NCBI GenBank assembly: GCA_007050895.1
Contig: SMYP01000143.1
Location: forward strand, 1-38,129
Length of the DNA stretch: 38,129 nt
Direction: 5' to 3'
DNA from: Candidatus Bathyarchaeota archaeon
GTDB lineage: Archaea > Thermoproteota > Bathyarchaeia > Bathyarchaeales > UBA233
Of the stretch, positions 1 to 8,653 are shown in pieces. The notes below the pieces were generated by a model. The model was given only the letters and a program-made list of their open reading frames with translations. It did not search any database and was not told the DNA's origin. The position numbers and the translations under genes were made by a program. Position 1 is the first letter of the stretch, and every line of letters begins with the position of its first letter.

Positions 1-747
1 GTAGATAATAGCGACTATTACTATAATGCCAAAAACAGATGCAACCAGTATCAACCCATAATCTTGCAAGAATGCCATTAGACCTGTGGGTTGCGTCTCG
101 TAGTTCTCCACATATTCAGCGGGAAAAGAAACTCCTACAGGGTAACGTTCGTCAGGGCTAAGGTTCTGCGCTTCCCAATAGACTCCTAATCTGCCATCGT
201 CAATCACCGTGTTATTCCAGAGAACCTCAGTTGTCTTAACCATGTCACTGCTTACGCCGTTGGGCAAGACAACCAGTATGCGAAGATCAGAAATGCTTGC
301 TTGTGCCCACCATGTTGGAGTAAACTGCATACCCACGTTACCCTCGTTTTCTAGATCCGCCCAAAGCATCCGCGCGACGTTTGTGGTTAAATTAAATCTA
401 GCTGTTTCCCCAGCTCTCAACGGCTCGTAAAGGTTAACAAGCACTTTATAGTCGCTTCCAGAACTCTCGTCCGAAGTTGGCAATAAGCGCCCATACTGAT
501 CAAAGGCTTCACCGATAGTAAAGTCTCCTTGAGGCTGCCCTATGAACACTCGATTTATTTCTTGACCGAAATCAAGTGTTAGGCTCATGTCATAGAACAA
601 GTCAATAGTACCGTCTTGATTTATCCAGATTTTCACCCATTCATGTTCAATGTGGTAGGCCCTTTCCTGAGCTTTAGCAGTGCCCATAGTCGCTAGCACG
701 ATAATTAAGGCTAATATGACTATTGAAAGGTGAAAACGGTTCACCAT
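1..747 (-). CDS. Secreted/membrane-anchored protein, 5' part only (DUF2207-like?)
   Basis: The 249 visible codons run off the left edge of the window. The protein starts with a signal peptide (basic MVNR, then a hydrophobic stretch to about residue 22 ending in TAKA-Q). A beta-rich extracytoplasmic domain of about 200 residues follows, with several N-x-S/T sites such as NLT and NNT. A second hydrophobic segment begins near residue 232 (GLILVASVFGIIVIVAIIY). The layout of an outside domain plus a membrane helix resembles DUF2207-type predicted membrane proteins, but this is only a guess from architecture. The ATG overlaps the stop of the upstream zinc-ribbon gene (TGGTGA inside AATGGTGA), so the two are probably co-transcribed and translationally coupled. 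The C-terminal part cannot be seen. Confidence 0.8.
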   Translation of the reverse strand, partial: MVNRFHLSIVILALIIVLATMGTAKAQERAYHIEHEWVKIWINQDGTIDLFYDMSLTLDFGQEINRVFIGQPQGDFTIGEAFDQYGRLLPTSDESSGSDYKVLVNLYEPLRAGETARFNLTTNVARMLWADLENEGNVGMQFTPTWWAQASISDLRILVVLPNGVSSDMVKTTEVLWNNTVIDDGRLGVYWEAQNLSPDERYPVGVSFPAEYVENYETQPTGLMAFLQDYGLILVASVFGIIVIVAIIY

Positions 748-1091
748 TTTGGCTCCTCAGTTACTTCAAATGTGTTTCCACAGTAAACACATGTTGCATA
801 GGGAACGCCAGACACTATTTTAATCTGATTGACATCAATCGAAGCGGAACAGTTGGGGCATTTAAGTGGGGCAGCCTTCATTCTTCCCGATAATTCTAAC
901 TGGTGAATAACGGTTTTTGACTTGCGAGTTATGTAATAGGCAATCGCAAAACCTACGCTGATTAGAATAATACTAATAGTCAATCTAGTTAGTGTTAGAG
1001 AGGGTTCAGCAGAGGCTGCTATAGCGAAGATTACTCCGAAAAAGAACAAAATAGTTACCGCAATGGCGCCCAATACCGTTACGATTTTCAC
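741..1091 (-). CDS. Membrane protein with C-terminal zinc ribbon
   Basis: This 116-residue protein has two hydrophobic helices (about residues 4-26 and 34-54), then a short basic stretch and a cytoplasmic zinc ribbon. The ribbon is Cys78-x2-Cys81 and Cys101-x2-Cys104 (CPNC and CVYC), a rubredoxin-knuckle pattern. The start is GTG with no Shine-Dalgarno. An AT-rich element (AATTTAAT on the plus strand near 1116-1125) lies about 30 nt upstream, which would fit a leaderless transcript. It overlaps the start of the next minus-strand gene by 7 nt. The function is unknown. Such ribbons in small membrane proteins usually mediate protein or nucleic-acid contacts, and the coupling suggests it works with the neighbouring secreted/membrane protein. 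Confidence 0.75.
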   Translation of the reverse strand: MKIVTVLGAIAVTILFFFGVIFAIAASAEPSLTLTRLTISIILISVGFAIAYYITRKSKTVIHQLELSGRMKAAPLKCPNCSASIDVNQIKIVSGVPYATCVYCGNTFEVTEEPKW

Positions 1092-1448
1092 ATTTATTTG
1101 TGGTGTAATATCTTACAATTTAATCTTGCCCTTCGACCACAATCCGATATTTGTGATTCTGACATATCCCTATCTCAGAGTTGGTTTATATTACGATTCA
1201 AGGTTTTAATGCAAAGTTAATAACAATGAGCAAACGTCTGTCAAGAAAGAATTCATAAAATATTTAGAGGTTATGTACAAAAAAGTTCCCTCAGAAAGAT
1301 ACCAGAATCCTAACGCTTGGACTCGATTTACAATAGAATCTCCTTTCTAAGATTTTCAGTTCTATCGAATTGCCAAAAACTTGCCTGCAGGAAAGATTCT
1401 CTCGATGTCGTTATCAATCTCGAAGCAGTCTATAAGGATATTCAGTGT
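1092..1448. other. Intergenic stretch with a possible decayed or frameshifted mini-gene
   Basis: No established gene fills this interval. On the plus strand a TATA-like TTTATATTA near 1182-1192 precedes an ATG at 1226 that encodes only ten residues before a stop at 1256-1258. The next frame is open from 1211 to 1350 and encodes a protein-like string ending WTRFTIESPF. Joining the frames would give a peptide of about 40 residues. It could be a remnant, a sequencing error in a real small gene, or chance. No terminator or structured RNA was recognised. Confidence 0.3.
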
Positions 1449-2831
1449 CTATATAGAATTGTTCATTTCGGTTTTTTTAAGGTGTATAGCTGCTACAGTA
1501 GCATTAACGTTTTTTTCTTCCACTACGATTATTATTTGGGATGTGTGAGGCGCGAAGATTCCCCGTTTTATGTTGGTGCCTGATATAGCGCCTATGGCTA
1601 TTGAAGCTACACCTGCAGAATCTTTCATCCTGTCGCCAATTAGAGTAACCACGCCTAAACCATATTCTATCTTCAAGTTTTCGTCAAAGCCTTTCAGTTT
1701 TTCTTCGTTTCTCTTTAGAAAATCCGAGTCTAAAAATAGGAAGTCCCTGAGTCTCTCACCTGTTTCCAAGGTTTCAGCGCCTAAGTCCATGAAGTCGTTT
1801 CGCTTTTCCCATATTCTCAATGAGTCTTCCAGAGAACGGCTTTTTTCGTCGTTCATGGAAAGAATGGCGCAACCAGCCTTGCCCGTTAAGCATTTTACTA
1901 CTTCTCCGCCTTTTATCTCAGATTGAATCAGGGAGTATTTTTCAGGATGATCTATTGGAACTACCCGTAAAGGTTGCAGGAATCTCCTAGCCACTGCAAT
2001 AGCGGGGCTCTGAAGGATTCTCATACCCATCAATGAAGCCTTGTGAGCCTCATTGTAAGTAAGTTGAGCAACGTGCTCGGTTTTCTGTCCTTTTACGACT
2101 TTAGGGTCTGCACTTTGCACGGGAACATCCTTGAACAATAGCGTCTCAGTTTGGTAACGAGTTTTCAGCAGACATGAGGTGAAAACCGCTGTGAGGTCTG
2201 AGCCGCCTCTGCCCAATACGGTTTCAAGCCCATCGGCTGTTACACCGAGGAAACCCGCTAACGAGACAACCTTTCCCTCTTCCAAAGGTTCTATCAACGT
2301 GTTAATTCGTTTTCTGCTCAGCTCGTAATTCGGTGTTGCATCATCAAAATTGTCATCAGTAACAATAGGCCAATTTTGCAGGGAGACATGGCAGGAATCA
2401 ACACCATTACTTTTCATTATGTACTCTGCCAACGTGGACATTGCAAGTTCGCCGCCGAAAGTAAGAATTTTAGCTTTAACATTCCCGCTGAAACGTTTGT
2501 TGACCGAAAAAAGAGCCTCTTGCGTCTGACGTTTGTAATTGGTTAATTGAGCTTGCACTTGCTTGAGATAACTGCCTTCAACGTGAAGTTCTGCGATGTG
2601 ATCGTAAACCTTGAAAACGGGGTCTATCGGAACCTGTATTGACTGCGCATATGATTCTCCTATACCTATTAGCGCGTCGGTGCAACCCATCGGGGCTGAG
2701 AACACGACTATAGGACCTAAAGTCTCTCGTGATTTAAGCTCTGTTACGCGTTTAAGAATTTTAGGAAATCCTTTGCCTTCTACATCTAACAGGCTACCAC
2801 CGAATTTTGCAACTGAAAGTTTCTTCTTCAA
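1449..2831 (-). CDS. lysC: Aspartate kinase
   Basis: This 460-residue enzyme phosphorylates aspartate with ATP, the first step towards lysine (or diaminopimelate), threonine and methionine. Visible signatures are the N-terminal K9-FGGS phosphate-binding motif, FGGELA (125-130), the GRGGSD catalytic loop (207-212) and KDVPVQSADP (234-243). The last 130 residues contain ACT-type regulatory repeats, ending in a segment like GVASIAIGAISGTNIKRG, so feedback control by an end-product amino acid is likely. The start is TTG at 2831, chosen because AGGAGGT (2839-2845) lies 7 nt upstream. An ATG at 2838 is out of frame. A TATA box sits at 2875-2882. The gene stands alone, with no other lysine or threonine genes nearby. 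Confidence 0.95.
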   Translation of the reverse strand: MKKKLSVAKFGGSLLDVEGKGFPKILKRVTELKSRETLGPIVVFSAPMGCTDALIGIGESYAQSIQVPIDPVFKVYDHIAELHVEGSYLKQVQAQLTNYKRQTQEALFSVNKRFSGNVKAKILTFGGELAMSTLAEYIMKSNGVDSCHVSLQNWPIVTDDNFDDATPNYELSRKRINTLIEPLEEGKVVSLAGFLGVTADGLETVLGRGGSDLTAVFTSCLLKTRYQTETLLFKDVPVQSADPKVVKGQKTEHVAQLTYNEAHKASLMGMRILQSPAIAVARRFLQPLRVVPIDHPEKYSLIQSEIKGGEVVKCLTGKAGCAILSMNDEKSRSLEDSLRIWEKRNDFMDLGAETLETGERLRDFLFLDSDFLKRNEEKLKGFDENLKIEYGLGVVTLIGDRMKDSAGVASIAIGAISGTNIKRGIFAPHTSQIIIVVEEKNVNATVAAIHLKKTEMNNSI

Positions 2832-2838
2832 AGCTCAT

Positions 2839-2845
2839 ACCTCCT
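2839..2845 (-). promoter_or_regulatory. Shine-Dalgarno deciding the lysC TTG start
   Basis: The minus strand reads AGGAGGT, ending 7 nt before TTG at 2831. This strong site supports TTG over the nearby out-of-frame ATG. Confidence 0.8.
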
Positions 2846-2874
2846 GAGCATAGATTTTAGCAGATTAATCTTGC

Positions 2875-2882
2875 TTTATATA
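2875..2882 (-). promoter_or_regulatory. TATA box of lysC
   Basis: The minus strand reads TATATAAA, flanked by A-rich sequence upstream. Counting about 26 nt downstream puts transcription start near 2853, leaving a leader of about 20 nt that contains the Shine-Dalgarno site. Confidence 0.65.
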
Positions 2883-2926
2883 TTTTCTGAAATTAGTTAA
2901 AATTCATTTGTTAATAATGAAGCAAA

Positions 2927-2935
2927 TTTTATAAT
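2927..2935 (+). promoter_or_regulatory. TATA box of the glycosylation cluster (probably leaderless first gene)
   Basis: TTTTATAAT is centred about 28 nt before the ATG at 2959, and there is no Shine-Dalgarno before that ATG. Transcription probably begins at or next to the start codon. Confidence 0.55.
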
Positions 2936-2958
2936 CGCATAGCTCGCTCTTAAAACAT

Positions 2959-4860
2959 ATGCCCTTCCTGATTGGTAGATTTGAAAAACTCTCTTCAGGG
3001 GCTTTGCAGAAACACTGGATATTCTTTCTGCTACTGCTGTTGCCGCTGGTGTCTTTTATTTCAGTTCATATCGGCCTATTAACCGCTATGGTTTTTACGT
3101 TGCTTGTACCGGGTTTGATTTTCCAAAGGTTTTTCAGTTTAAAACTCTACGAAACACTAGTTTTTGTTCCTGTTCTTAGTGTCCTCGTCTCAACCCAAAT
3201 TATATACTACTTATCGTTGACTCTCGGGTATTCAAGAGAAACCATACTCGCCTCGTTTCTTGCCTTGGCTGTTGTCTACGGGCTGGTGAACTCACGGAAA
3301 AAATCAACATACTCCTTTAAAGATTTTCTTAAAATCATCCGACTCAACAAGGCGCTGCTACTGGTTTTTCTTCTGATTTTCGTTATCTCCGCAGTGGTGC
3401 TTTATCGAAGCGTTTGGTTTGAAAACGACCTTGGCATAGTTATAACGGGTTCAAACTGGCAAGATACACCCCTGCATTATGAAATAATTGAAAGCATAAA
3501 CAACGGCAATTTCCCGCCTGAAATGCCATATTACTCCGGAGAAACTATGAGCTACCACTACTTTGTGGATTTCCACACGGCCATTATAGAAAAAACATAC
3601 GGGTTTCTGCCCAAGCTTCTACCCTTTCTGAACGCTGCTTTCATCCTTATTTTTGCTTTATCCGTCTACTCATTGGCAAGAGAGCATGGGAAACGCGCGG
3701 CAATCTTGGCCATGGTAGTAGCGACGTTCGGCTGGGGCTTAAGCTATACCGGATTTTTCTCAGCGTTAATCAGCGGACAATTCAACCCTGCAACGAATTA
3801 TATGTACCAGTATAATGAGCTCTTCGGTTTGCCGCCCATGCTTGACAACCTCTTGCAGCAGAGACCGCTTCTGGTAGGGTTGCCTGTTTTCGCGTTCGTT
3901 TTAACCCTGCTAAAAGACATGAAAAATAGGAGCACGGTCATTTTAGCAGGAGTCGTTACGGGTTTGCTGTTTCCCTTCCACGCTGTAGCCTTCATTTGTG
4001 CGTACGCTGCCTACTTCGTCAGCCTCCTGTTAAACAGCAACTACTTCAAGAACCACCACCTGTACTTTCTGGTTTCCGCAGTCATCGCACTGCCGTTTCT
4101 TGTTTCCAGCAGCACTTCAACTTCAATCACCTTGGCCCCTCTCTGGGCTTTAAACTTCTTGAAGGATAACCCTGTTCTGTTTTACATCGTGAACCTCGGT
4201 GTTCCCTTCTTACTCTCTTTAATTTTCATTACAAAAGTGAAAGGAACCTTTCTCAAAATCGCCTTCATAATGCTGTTTCTAGCGCCGAACCTAATCTCCA
4301 TAACACCGAATGCTTGGGACATGTACAAATTCTTCATTTTCGCTTGGATTCCCATAGCCGTATTGAGCGGAGCAGCTCTAGCAAAACTTAGGAAGAGTTT
4401 GGCGTTTGTGTTGCTTTTGCTTTCTGTTTTAACGACGGCAAGTGTCATAGCCTATAACGTTGGGACAAGCTATCAGGCGGCAAGCTGGGATGAATATAAC
4501 GTGGGCATGTGGGTCAGGAACAACACTGAAGAACAAGCGGTCTTCTTGACATACTTTTCCATTCACAGTCCGCCAACCATGATTGGCGGGCGGCTAAGGG
4601 TAGCTTCCTATGTGAACTGGGCTTACGGCCACGGTGTATCACTTGACGACATCAACAAACGATTCCACGACATCGACTTAGCCTACACGGGCAGCGGAGG
4701 AGATTTGAGAGAGGTAGTGGAAATATATAACGTCACGTACATCTACGTTGGCAATGAAGAGTTGAGCAAATATCCCGGATGCGTTGCAAGGTTTAATAGT
4801 GTGGAATGGCTGGAACGTGTTTACAATGAAAGTATACTGGTTTACAAAGTAAACTACTAA
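2959..4860 (+). CDS. Multipass membrane protein, GT-C-like (DUF2298/Chlor_Arch_YYY-like)
   Basis: This 633-residue protein has about a dozen hydrophobic helices and a soluble extracytoplasmic C-terminal part of about 130 residues. After the fourth or fifth helix an outside loop carries W167-QD-TPLHY, FPP (185-187) and SGETMSYHYF (to about 202). That order (acidic residue, FPP, G-x-x-x-YHY) is what I associate with the DUF2298/Chlor_Arch_YYY membrane family. It also fits the GT-C plan, in which an acidic residue in the first large outside loop is catalytic. A lipid-linked-sugar glycosyltransferase is therefore the best guess. It heads a plus-strand run of four glycosylation-type genes, 61 nt before the next one. 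The family assignment is from memory and needs a profile search; the coding call is secure. Confidence 0.75.
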   Translation: MPFLIGRFEKLSSGALQKHWIFFLLLLLPLVSFISVHIGLLTAMVFTLLVPGLIFQRFFSLKLYETLVFVPVLSVLVSTQIIYYLSLTLGYSRETILASFLALAVVYGLVNSRKKSTYSFKDFLKIIRLNKALLLVFLLIFVISAVVLYRSVWFENDLGIVITGSNWQDTPLHYEIIESINNGNFPPEMPYYSGETMSYHYFVDFHTAIIEKTYGFLPKLLPFLNAAFILIFALSVYSLAREHGKRAAILAMVVATFGWGLSYTGFFSALISGQFNPATNYMYQYNELFGLPPMLDNLLQQRPLLVGLPVFAFVLTLLKDMKNRSTVILAGVVTGLLFPFHAVAFICAYAAYFVSLLLNSNYFKNHHLYFLVSAVIALPFLVSSSTSTSITLAPLWALNFLKDNPVLFYIVNLGVPFLLSLIFITKVKGTFLKIAFIMLFLAPNLISITPNAWDMYKFFIFAWIPIAVLSGAALAKLRKSLAFVLLLLSVLTTASVIAYNVGTSYQAASWDEYNVGMWVRNNTEEQAVFLTYFSIHSPPTMIGGRLRVASYVNWAYGHGVSLDDINKRFHDIDLAYTGSGGDLREVVEIYNVTYIYVGNEELSKYPGCVARFNSVEWLERVYNESILVYKVNY

Positions 4861-4921
4861 TGTTCAGGCAGGTTTAAGGGAGCTATTACGGATTCTTAAA
4901 AAACGCTTTTATTCGGACCGA

Positions 4922-6190
4922 ATGATAAGACTTCGTAGGGAAAAAATGAAAGTCAACTTCTCGTTTGAAAAGCGCGAAGTCCTAACTCTAGCAGCGTTGC
5001 TTTTCATTGCGTTTATGGTAAGGTTTGCGTTTTTCTCAAATCAAGGATATGCAGAAGTTGACACCCGAGATTTTATGGCTTGGTTCCAAACCGCAGCAGA
5101 CTATGGACCGAGAACTTTCTACACCATAATATGGTGCGATTATCCACCATTCAACATCTACTTTTTCTGGATTTTCGGCCTACTTGCGAAGAGTCTCTCG
5201 CTTTTCGGAACAAGTCTTTTCACTTATGTCATGAAGTTGCCGCCTAATCTCTTCGACACGGCAACTTCGGTCCTCATTTTCGCTTTCGTGCGGAAACGTT
5301 TAGACTTCAAGATGGCACTTCTAGCCACTGCTCTGTACGCTTTTAATCCTGCTGTAATCTTCAACGCGGCAGTTTGGGGTCAATTCGACGCGATTTACAC
5401 ATTTTTCCTTGTTCTCTCTCTAATGTTGGCTCTGGCGTCTAAACCCGAGCTTTCAGCGGTAACTTTTACTCTCGGAATCTTGACAAAGCCACAAAGCATC
5501 GCCTTGTTACCGTTGATTGCCCTCCTCATTTTCCGGAAAGGGTGGCGACGCCTGCTAACCTCAATTCTTGCTGGAGCAACAACAATTTTCGCGGTTATCA
5601 TCCCGTTTGAATGGAGTAACCCCGCAACCTTCTTGAGCAAAATTTACTTTGGAGCTTACAGTGGCTACGAGTATACTTCAATAAATGCTTTCAATACTTG
5701 GGCGTTAGGCGGCTTATGGGTGCCTGATGGAAACCTCTTTATTGTAGGTTGGATGCTCTTTGGAGTCTTTACTGTCTTCACCTTGTACGTTTTACACAAA
5801 CGCTTCACTGTTTCAGGCGAGCAGCTTGCGCTTTTTTCAGCATTCATGCTCCTATTCGGGTTCTTCATGCTTCCAACGAGAATTCATGAACGATACCTGT
5901 TTCCGGCCATAAGCATTTTGGTTTTGCTGGTGCCGTTTTTAAAGAAAACTCGATTACTTTATGTGGTGTTAACCGGCACTTTGTTTATCAACGAAGCCTA
6001 TGTGTTGTCATTTTTGAATTCTGCTGATCCATTTATCAAACAAGGCGATTTAGTGGTTCTATCGGTAAGCTTGATTAATTTACTAGTGTTTCTATACGTT
6101 TTAGTGGCTATGTGGGATGAGTTCAAGGGGCGACCGTTCAGAATAACAGCTAGTGCAACAAGCGGGAGCGATAAGCAAGAGGAAAAGTAG
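4922..6190 (+). CDS. Gpi18-like GT-C mannosyltransferase
   Basis: This 422-residue polytopic protein has about ten helices. Its first outside loop contains VDTRD (46-50), a candidate catalytic acid, followed by CDYPPFNIYFFW with YPP at 74-76. AAVWGQFDAIYTF (WGQFD at 152-156) and TKPQS follow. This pattern is characteristic of the Gpi18/PIG-V-like and GT87-type polyprenol-phosphate-dependent mannosyltransferases, which transfer mannose outside the cell membrane from a lipid-phosphate donor. The start may be ATG 4922 or, nine codons in, ATG 4946, which is preceded by GTAGGG. The exact acceptor cannot be read from the sequence. It sits directly before the PMT-like gene, with a 1-nt gap. Confidence 0.8.
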   Translation: MIRLRREKMKVNFSFEKREVLTLAALLFIAFMVRFAFFSNQGYAEVDTRDFMAWFQTAADYGPRTFYTIIWCDYPPFNIYFFWIFGLLAKSLSLFGTSLFTYVMKLPPNLFDTATSVLIFAFVRKRLDFKMALLATALYAFNPAVIFNAAVWGQFDAIYTFFLVLSLMLALASKPELSAVTFTLGILTKPQSIALLPLIALLIFRKGWRRLLTSILAGATTIFAVIIPFEWSNPATFLSKIYFGAYSGYEYTSINAFNTWALGGLWVPDGNLFIVGWMLFGVFTVFTLYVLHKRFTVSGEQLALFSAFMLLFGFFMLPTRIHERYLFPAISILVLLVPFLKKTRLLYVVLTGTLFINEAYVLSFLNSADPFIKQGDLVVLSVSLINLLVFLYVLVAMWDEFKGRPFRITASATSGSDKQEEK

Positions 6191-6191
6191 A

Positions 6192-7907
6192 ATGAATTTT
6201 AAGACAGACCTTAATAAGCGAGATTTGTTAACTATCGCTCTACTTTCAATCGTTTTCTTCTCGGTTGCTGTGTGGAACCTGGGCTTATCGCAGGCGCCGA
6301 TCAATGGTTGGCGAACCACTGAAAACCGAATATTCTACATTGACCTCGGTGAACAAGCTAACACCAACACGGTTTACTTCTTGGTTAAGAACGGCTCCGC
6401 TGAAGTTCAAGTGTACACTGGCTCGCCTGGAAGCTGGAACAACAGCGCAAGCCTCAGCTTCGCAGACAGCTATTACGTTTGGAAAGACGTTACAGTCAAC
6501 AGCCAGACCCGCTACATGCGCTTTGAAATTCAACCTCGGTCGTCTATTGAGCTTGCCGAAGTCGCCCTCCTAAATCCAGACAACCAGCTGATTACAGTTA
6601 CCGCGGTTACTGGAGATAACTATTCTGACCCGAACCTTTCCCGCCTGATTGATGAGCAGAATCTGGTTCAGCTTCCGCCTACGTACATGGGGGAAACGTA
6701 CTTCGATGAAATCTACTTTGTTAAAAGCGCAGAGCAGTACCTTAATCGTCAGGTGCCTTACGAGTGGACGCATCCGCCACTCGGAAAACTAATCATCGCC
6801 TCTGGAATCGCAGTGTTCGGCTTTAATCCCTTCGGGTGGCGAATAATGGGCGTCATCGCGGCTACGTTGATGATATCTCTCATTTACATTTTGGGAAAGA
6901 AACTGTTGGGAACGTGGATAGGAGGTTTCGCCGCTGCTTTCCAGTTAACCTTCGATTTCATGCATTTCACAATGGCAAGGATGGGGACGGCGGACACGTA
7001 TGTCGTGGTCTTTTCATTGGCGTCACAGCTTTTCTTCCTGATTTACCTCAAAGAGTTATTTAAAAATGGATGGAAAGCTTCAGTTCATCCCTTATTATTG
7101 GCTTTCATTTTCTTCGCACTCGGCTTTTCAACTAAGTGGGTTGTTCTATATGGTTTTGCAGCTCAGCTAGCTATTCTCGTTGCGCTCAGGCTTAGAGAGG
7201 TGGCAAAGGTGAAGAAAGGCTGGTTGGATAAACTTAACACGTTCTCTAATCACCCGTATGCTGTGATTCTTGTTTTCGCGATGTTGGCTGTTCTTATCTA
7301 CTTTTTGACTTATATCCCAGACCTACTTGCCGGTCGCTCTTTAATCGAGGTCGTTAACTTGCAGGGGTCAATGTATGGATACCATTCAACGTTGACTGCT
7401 ACTCACGCTTTTTCATCTCCATGGTGGGAATGGCCATTAATGCTTAAGCCATTGTGGCTCTTCGTTTCTTACCTTCCAGGCAACTTCAAGTCAACAATTG
7501 TGCTTTTAGGCAACCCTGCTGTTTGGTGGGTTGGCTTCGCATGCGTTATATGCATTTCGGCTTTTGCACTAATTAAAATCTTGAAGAATGCTGGTAAGCA
7601 ACTTGAAAAGATAGGTATACCAGTTTTATTCATTTCGGTGTTTTTCTTTTTCCAGTGGTTTCCATACATTCTTATTTCGCGGGTCACTTTCATCTACCAC
7701 TTTTACGTCAATGTACCTTTTCTTTGCTTGACATCAGCGTACTTAATTAGCAGATACTGGAGCAACAAATGGATTAAAATAGCGGCAATTATTTATTTTG
7801 TAGTTACAGTTACCATGTTCGGGTTGTTTTACGCTGTAATTTCTGGAATGCCTGCGTCTAACTCATGGATTGAAAGTTTGAAATGGTTTGAGAGTTGGGT
7901 GTTTTAA
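6192..7907 (+). CDS. PMT-like (GT39) protein mannosyltransferase with extracytoplasmic insert
   Basis: This 571-residue membrane enzyme is predicted to transfer mannose from a polyprenyl phosphate to protein outside the cell. One helix (11-30) is followed by a beta-rich soluble insert (about 40-135, with IFYIDLGEQ near its start and VALLNPDNQ at its end) that looks like a discoidin/F5-8C-type carbohydrate-binding fold. Then comes the PMT core: TYFDEIYF with Asp172-Glu173, the DE motif expected to be catalytic, and the diagnostic THPPLGKL (193-200). About nine more helices follow. I chose ATG 6192 because it directly follows the preceding stop and has GAGGAAA just upstream; an in-frame ATG at 6153 would overlap the previous gene. 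The GT39 call is confident. The fold of the insert is inference. Confidence 0.85.
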   Translation: MNFKTDLNKRDLLTIALLSIVFFSVAVWNLGLSQAPINGWRTTENRIFYIDLGEQANTNTVYFLVKNGSAEVQVYTGSPGSWNNSASLSFADSYYVWKDVTVNSQTRYMRFEIQPRSSIELAEVALLNPDNQLITVTAVTGDNYSDPNLSRLIDEQNLVQLPPTYMGETYFDEIYFVKSAEQYLNRQVPYEWTHPPLGKLIIASGIAVFGFNPFGWRIMGVIAATLMISLIYILGKKLLGTWIGGFAAAFQLTFDFMHFTMARMGTADTYVVVFSLASQLFFLIYLKELFKNGWKASVHPLLLAFIFFALGFSTKWVVLYGFAAQLAILVALRLREVAKVKKGWLDKLNTFSNHPYAVILVFAMLAVLIYFLTYIPDLLAGRSLIEVVNLQGSMYGYHSTLTATHAFSSPWWEWPLMLKPLWLFVSYLPGNFKSTIVLLGNPAVWWVGFACVICISAFALIKILKNAGKQLEKIGIPVLFISVFFFFQWFPYILISRVTFIYHFYVNVPFLCLTSAYLISRYWSNKWIKIAAIIYFVVTVTMFGLFYAVISGMPASNSWIESLKWFESWVF

Positions 7908-8644
7908 CCGTGAGAGAAAAGGCTAGTAGCAAACGCATTAAGATTTCAGTGGTTCTTCCAGCTCACAACGAGGCAGATACATTAGAGCCTGCAGTAACGA
8001 AAATAATCAAAGTTCTTGACGAGTACGCTGAGTCTTACGAGATTTTAATTGCTGAAGACGGCAGCACTGATGGAACAGACAAAAAAGCCGATGAGCTTTC
8101 GAAAAGATTGCCTGTTGTTAGGCATATTCACTCAGAAGTGCGTCTTGGAAGAGGAAAAGCCTTGAAAAATGCTTTTCAACAGTCCGATGGAGAAATTCTC
8201 ATTTACATGGATGTAGATTTAGCTACTGACGTGAGGCAGTTAAAAGAATTGATTAAAAGCGTTGACGAGAATGAATATGACTTTGCTACTGGTTCAAGAT
8301 TGCTTCGCGAAAGTAACGTGGAAAGAAGTGGAACACGGAATTTAGCCTCTAAAACTTACAATTTTATGGTTCAAGCGGTTCTGGGCTCCAAAATTAAGGA
8401 CCACCAATGCGGGTTCAAGGCATTTCGGCGAAAGCCGCTTATCGAGTTGCTTGACGAAGTAGACGCTAGCCACTGGTTTTGGGACACCGAGATTCTTGTT
8501 AGGGCGCACCGAAAGGGCTACAGGATAAAAGAGATTCCAGTGTTGTGGAAGAGCGGACGCGAGACTAAAGTAAGACTGTTTCGCGATTCGTTTTATATGG
8601 GTTGGCAGATACTTTCGCTCTGGTGGCGTTTGCAGGCGGATTAG
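7895..8644 (+). CDS. GT2 polyprenyl-phosphate glycosyltransferase (DPM1/Alg5-like)
   Basis: This 249-residue cytoplasmic glycosyltransferase lacks C-terminal membrane helices. The GT-A core is clear: ISVVLPAHNEADTL (17-30), EDGSTDGT (54-61), LGRGKALKNAF (84-94), the metal-binding DVD (106-108), and DHQCGFKAFRR, then FWDTEILVRA. These are typical of dolichol-phosphate mannose synthase and dolichol-phosphate glucose synthase (Alg5). The family moves sugar from a nucleotide-sugar onto polyprenyl phosphate. That product is the donor GT-C enzymes need, so its place directly after three of them (13-nt overlap with the PMT-like gene) makes functional sense. The start is TTG 7895 or GTG 7910; neither has a strong ribosome site. 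The sugar (mannose or glucose) is undecided. Confidence 0.9.
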   Translation: MGVLTVREKASSKRIKISVVLPAHNEADTLEPAVTKIIKVLDEYAESYEILIAEDGSTDGTDKKADELSKRLPVVRHIHSEVRLGRGKALKNAFQQSDGEILIYMDVDLATDVRQLKELIKSVDENEYDFATGSRLLRESNVERSGTRNLASKTYNFMVQAVLGSKIKDHQCGFKAFRRKPLIELLDEVDASHWFWDTEILVRAHRKGYRIKEIPVLWKSGRETKVRLFRDSFYMGWQILSLWWRLQAD

Positions 8645-8653
8645 CCTAGCTAA

